Source: CBDFKQ01 sp965248855 (GTDB lineage: Bacteria > Bacteroidota > Bacteroidia > Cytophagales > 172606-1). Taken from it: DNA of 64,000 bases. A model generated the notes under the pieces. That model searched no databases. It was not told where the DNA came from and saw only the letters and a list, made by a program, of their open reading frames with translations. The stretch is from positions 111,250-175,249 of the forward strand of contig CBDFKQ010000022.1 in the NCBI GenBank assembly GCA_965248855.1, given 5' to 3'. This document shows positions 63,418-64,000 of this stretch, piece after piece. The position numbers were made by a program, and so were the translations under genes. Every line of letters begins with the position of its first letter. Position 1 is the first letter of the stretch.

Positions 63418-64000
63418 TTGCATAAATTAAATTTTTTTGCCGAAGAAAAATACACAGCTATTGAGGCCAAACAGGAAGCACAAAAAATCGCATTTGGGCC
63501 TTTTATATTTCAAGCTTCAAAAGCTTTACGGGATTTTGGTATTTTAGAAGCAATTGAAAATTCAAATAATTTAGGATTAACATTAAGTGAAATTATCTCA
63601 GAAGTAAAATTATCAAAATATGGTGTAAGGGTGCTTGTAGAGGCAGGATTAGGGATAGGTTTACTAATTTTAAAAGACAATAATTTTTTTATCACCAAGA
63701 TGGGTTATTTTATTTTACATGATAAAATGACAAAAGTAAACATGGATTTTGTACATGATTGTAATTATAAAGGATTTTACCATTTTCAAGAATCGATTTT
63801 ACAAGGCAAACCGGTTGGCTTAAAAGAATATAATCTTGATTCTTCAACTGTTTATGAAGCCTTATCTTCACTGCCTTCAAAAGTAAAAGAAAGCTGGTTT
63901 AATTTTGACCATTATTATTCTGATCAAGCTTTTAAGTTTATTCTTCCATTAATATTTAAATATCCTTTCAAAAAAATAATGGATGTGGGAGCAAACACCG
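63418..64000 (+). CDS. S-adenosylmethionine-dependent methyltransferase, N-terminal part (cut by window end)
   Basis: An open frame runs from TTG at 63418 to the right edge (194 codons visible). It begins LHKLNFFAEEKYTAIEAKQEAQ, shows a dimerisation/winged-helix-like region (FQASKALRDFGILEAIENS) and reaches the SAM-binding motif KIIMDVGANTG at the edge. The layout resembles O-methyltransferases with an N-terminal helical domain. TTG is chosen because no in-frame ATG precedes KLNFF and an in-frame start further left would overlap the upstream gene. Methyltransferases are common tailoring enzymes in flexirubin/aryl-polyene loci, where they methylate the aryl head. Confidence 0.72.
   Translation, partial: MHKLNFFAEEKYTAIEAKQEAQKIAFGPFIFQASKALRDFGILEAIENSNNLGLTLSEIISEVKLSKYGVRVLVEAGLGIGLLILKDNNFFITKMGYFILHDKMTKVNMDFVHDCNYKGFYHFQESILQGKPVGLKEYNLDSSTVYEALSSLPSKVKESWFNFDHYYSDQAFKFILPLIFKYPFKKIMDVGANT

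Noticed and set aside
1..64000. tRNA, rRNA, prophage, integrase or transposase genes
   Set aside because: I looked through the intergenic stretches and coding frames and saw no cloverleaf-like sequence, ribosomal RNA stretch or mobile-element protein.

Overview
The window comes from an AT-rich (by eye about one third G+C) member of the phylum Bacteroidota, most likely the Chitinophagia/Sphingobacteriia side. The evidence is mixed. The gene content is typical of the phylum: GldH, a type IX secretion (T9SS) plug protein, a glycoside hydrolase ending in a T9SS sorting domain, a carboxypeptidase-like/TonB-type outer-membrane receptor, DUF3857 proteins, a fused 2-oxoacid dehydrogenase E1 and a flexirubin/aryl-polyene-type pigment locus. 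A-rich leaders without strong Shine-Dalgarno sites and several TAnnTTTG -7 promoter elements agree with this. I found no rRNA, tRNA, prophage, transposase or CRISPR.

Layout. 1-3.4 kb: 3' end of a YfhO-type membrane protein, a SRPBCC protein and a biotin-dependent carboxylase beta subunit. 3.7-7.7 kb: two adjacent secreted DUF3857 proteins, one with an intact transglutaminase triad and one that has apparently lost it. 8.1-10.2 kb: TonB, a small membrane protein and a PstS-like lipoprotein. 10.4-20 kb: an unknown CxxC protein, Tex, cytochrome b, a cytosolic alpha-amylase, a lipoprotein, and a purD-ricT-gldH run. 20-28 kb: a LytS/LytTR two-component pair divergent from an outer-membrane receptor, then a secreted TPR-CHAT protein. 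28-36 kb: an HxlR regulator with a divergent NmrA-type reductase and a likely operator between them, fused E1, MenE-like ligase, ruvB and queG. 36-45 kb: DUF2911 protein, secreted GH8 with four carbohydrate-binding-like modules, SUI1 factor, T9SS plug protein, an 88-bp tandem array, TIGR02757 and Nudix proteins. 45-54 kb: cytochrome c, SCO and a CHASE3 kinase/receiver pair that may be one operon, then mazG, GNAT, NFACT and glgE.

54.4-64 kb holds the left part of a biosynthetic cluster of flexirubin/aryl-polyene type. A leftward arm of three genes with ATGA overlaps (Ntn-hydrolase of family C45, AcpS, phenylacetate-CoA-ligase-like enzyme) diverges from a rightward arm (secreted unknown, aromatic amino acid ammonia-lyase, ketoreductase, ketosynthase, ACP, LpxL-like acyltransferase, methyltransferase cut by the window end). 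The inferred logic is that the lyase makes an aryl-acrylate starter, the ligase activates it, AcpS arms the ACP, the KS/KR pair extends it, and the acyltransferase and methyltransferase finish the product. DarA/DarB, needed to call it flexirubin rather than aryl polyene, are not in the window.

The intergenic DNA is repeat-rich. There is a near-identical 88-bp tandem array (43.0-43.6 kb) with a diverged relative at 24.6 kb, and a dispersed element of about 36 bp with short inverted ends found at gene borders at five or more places.
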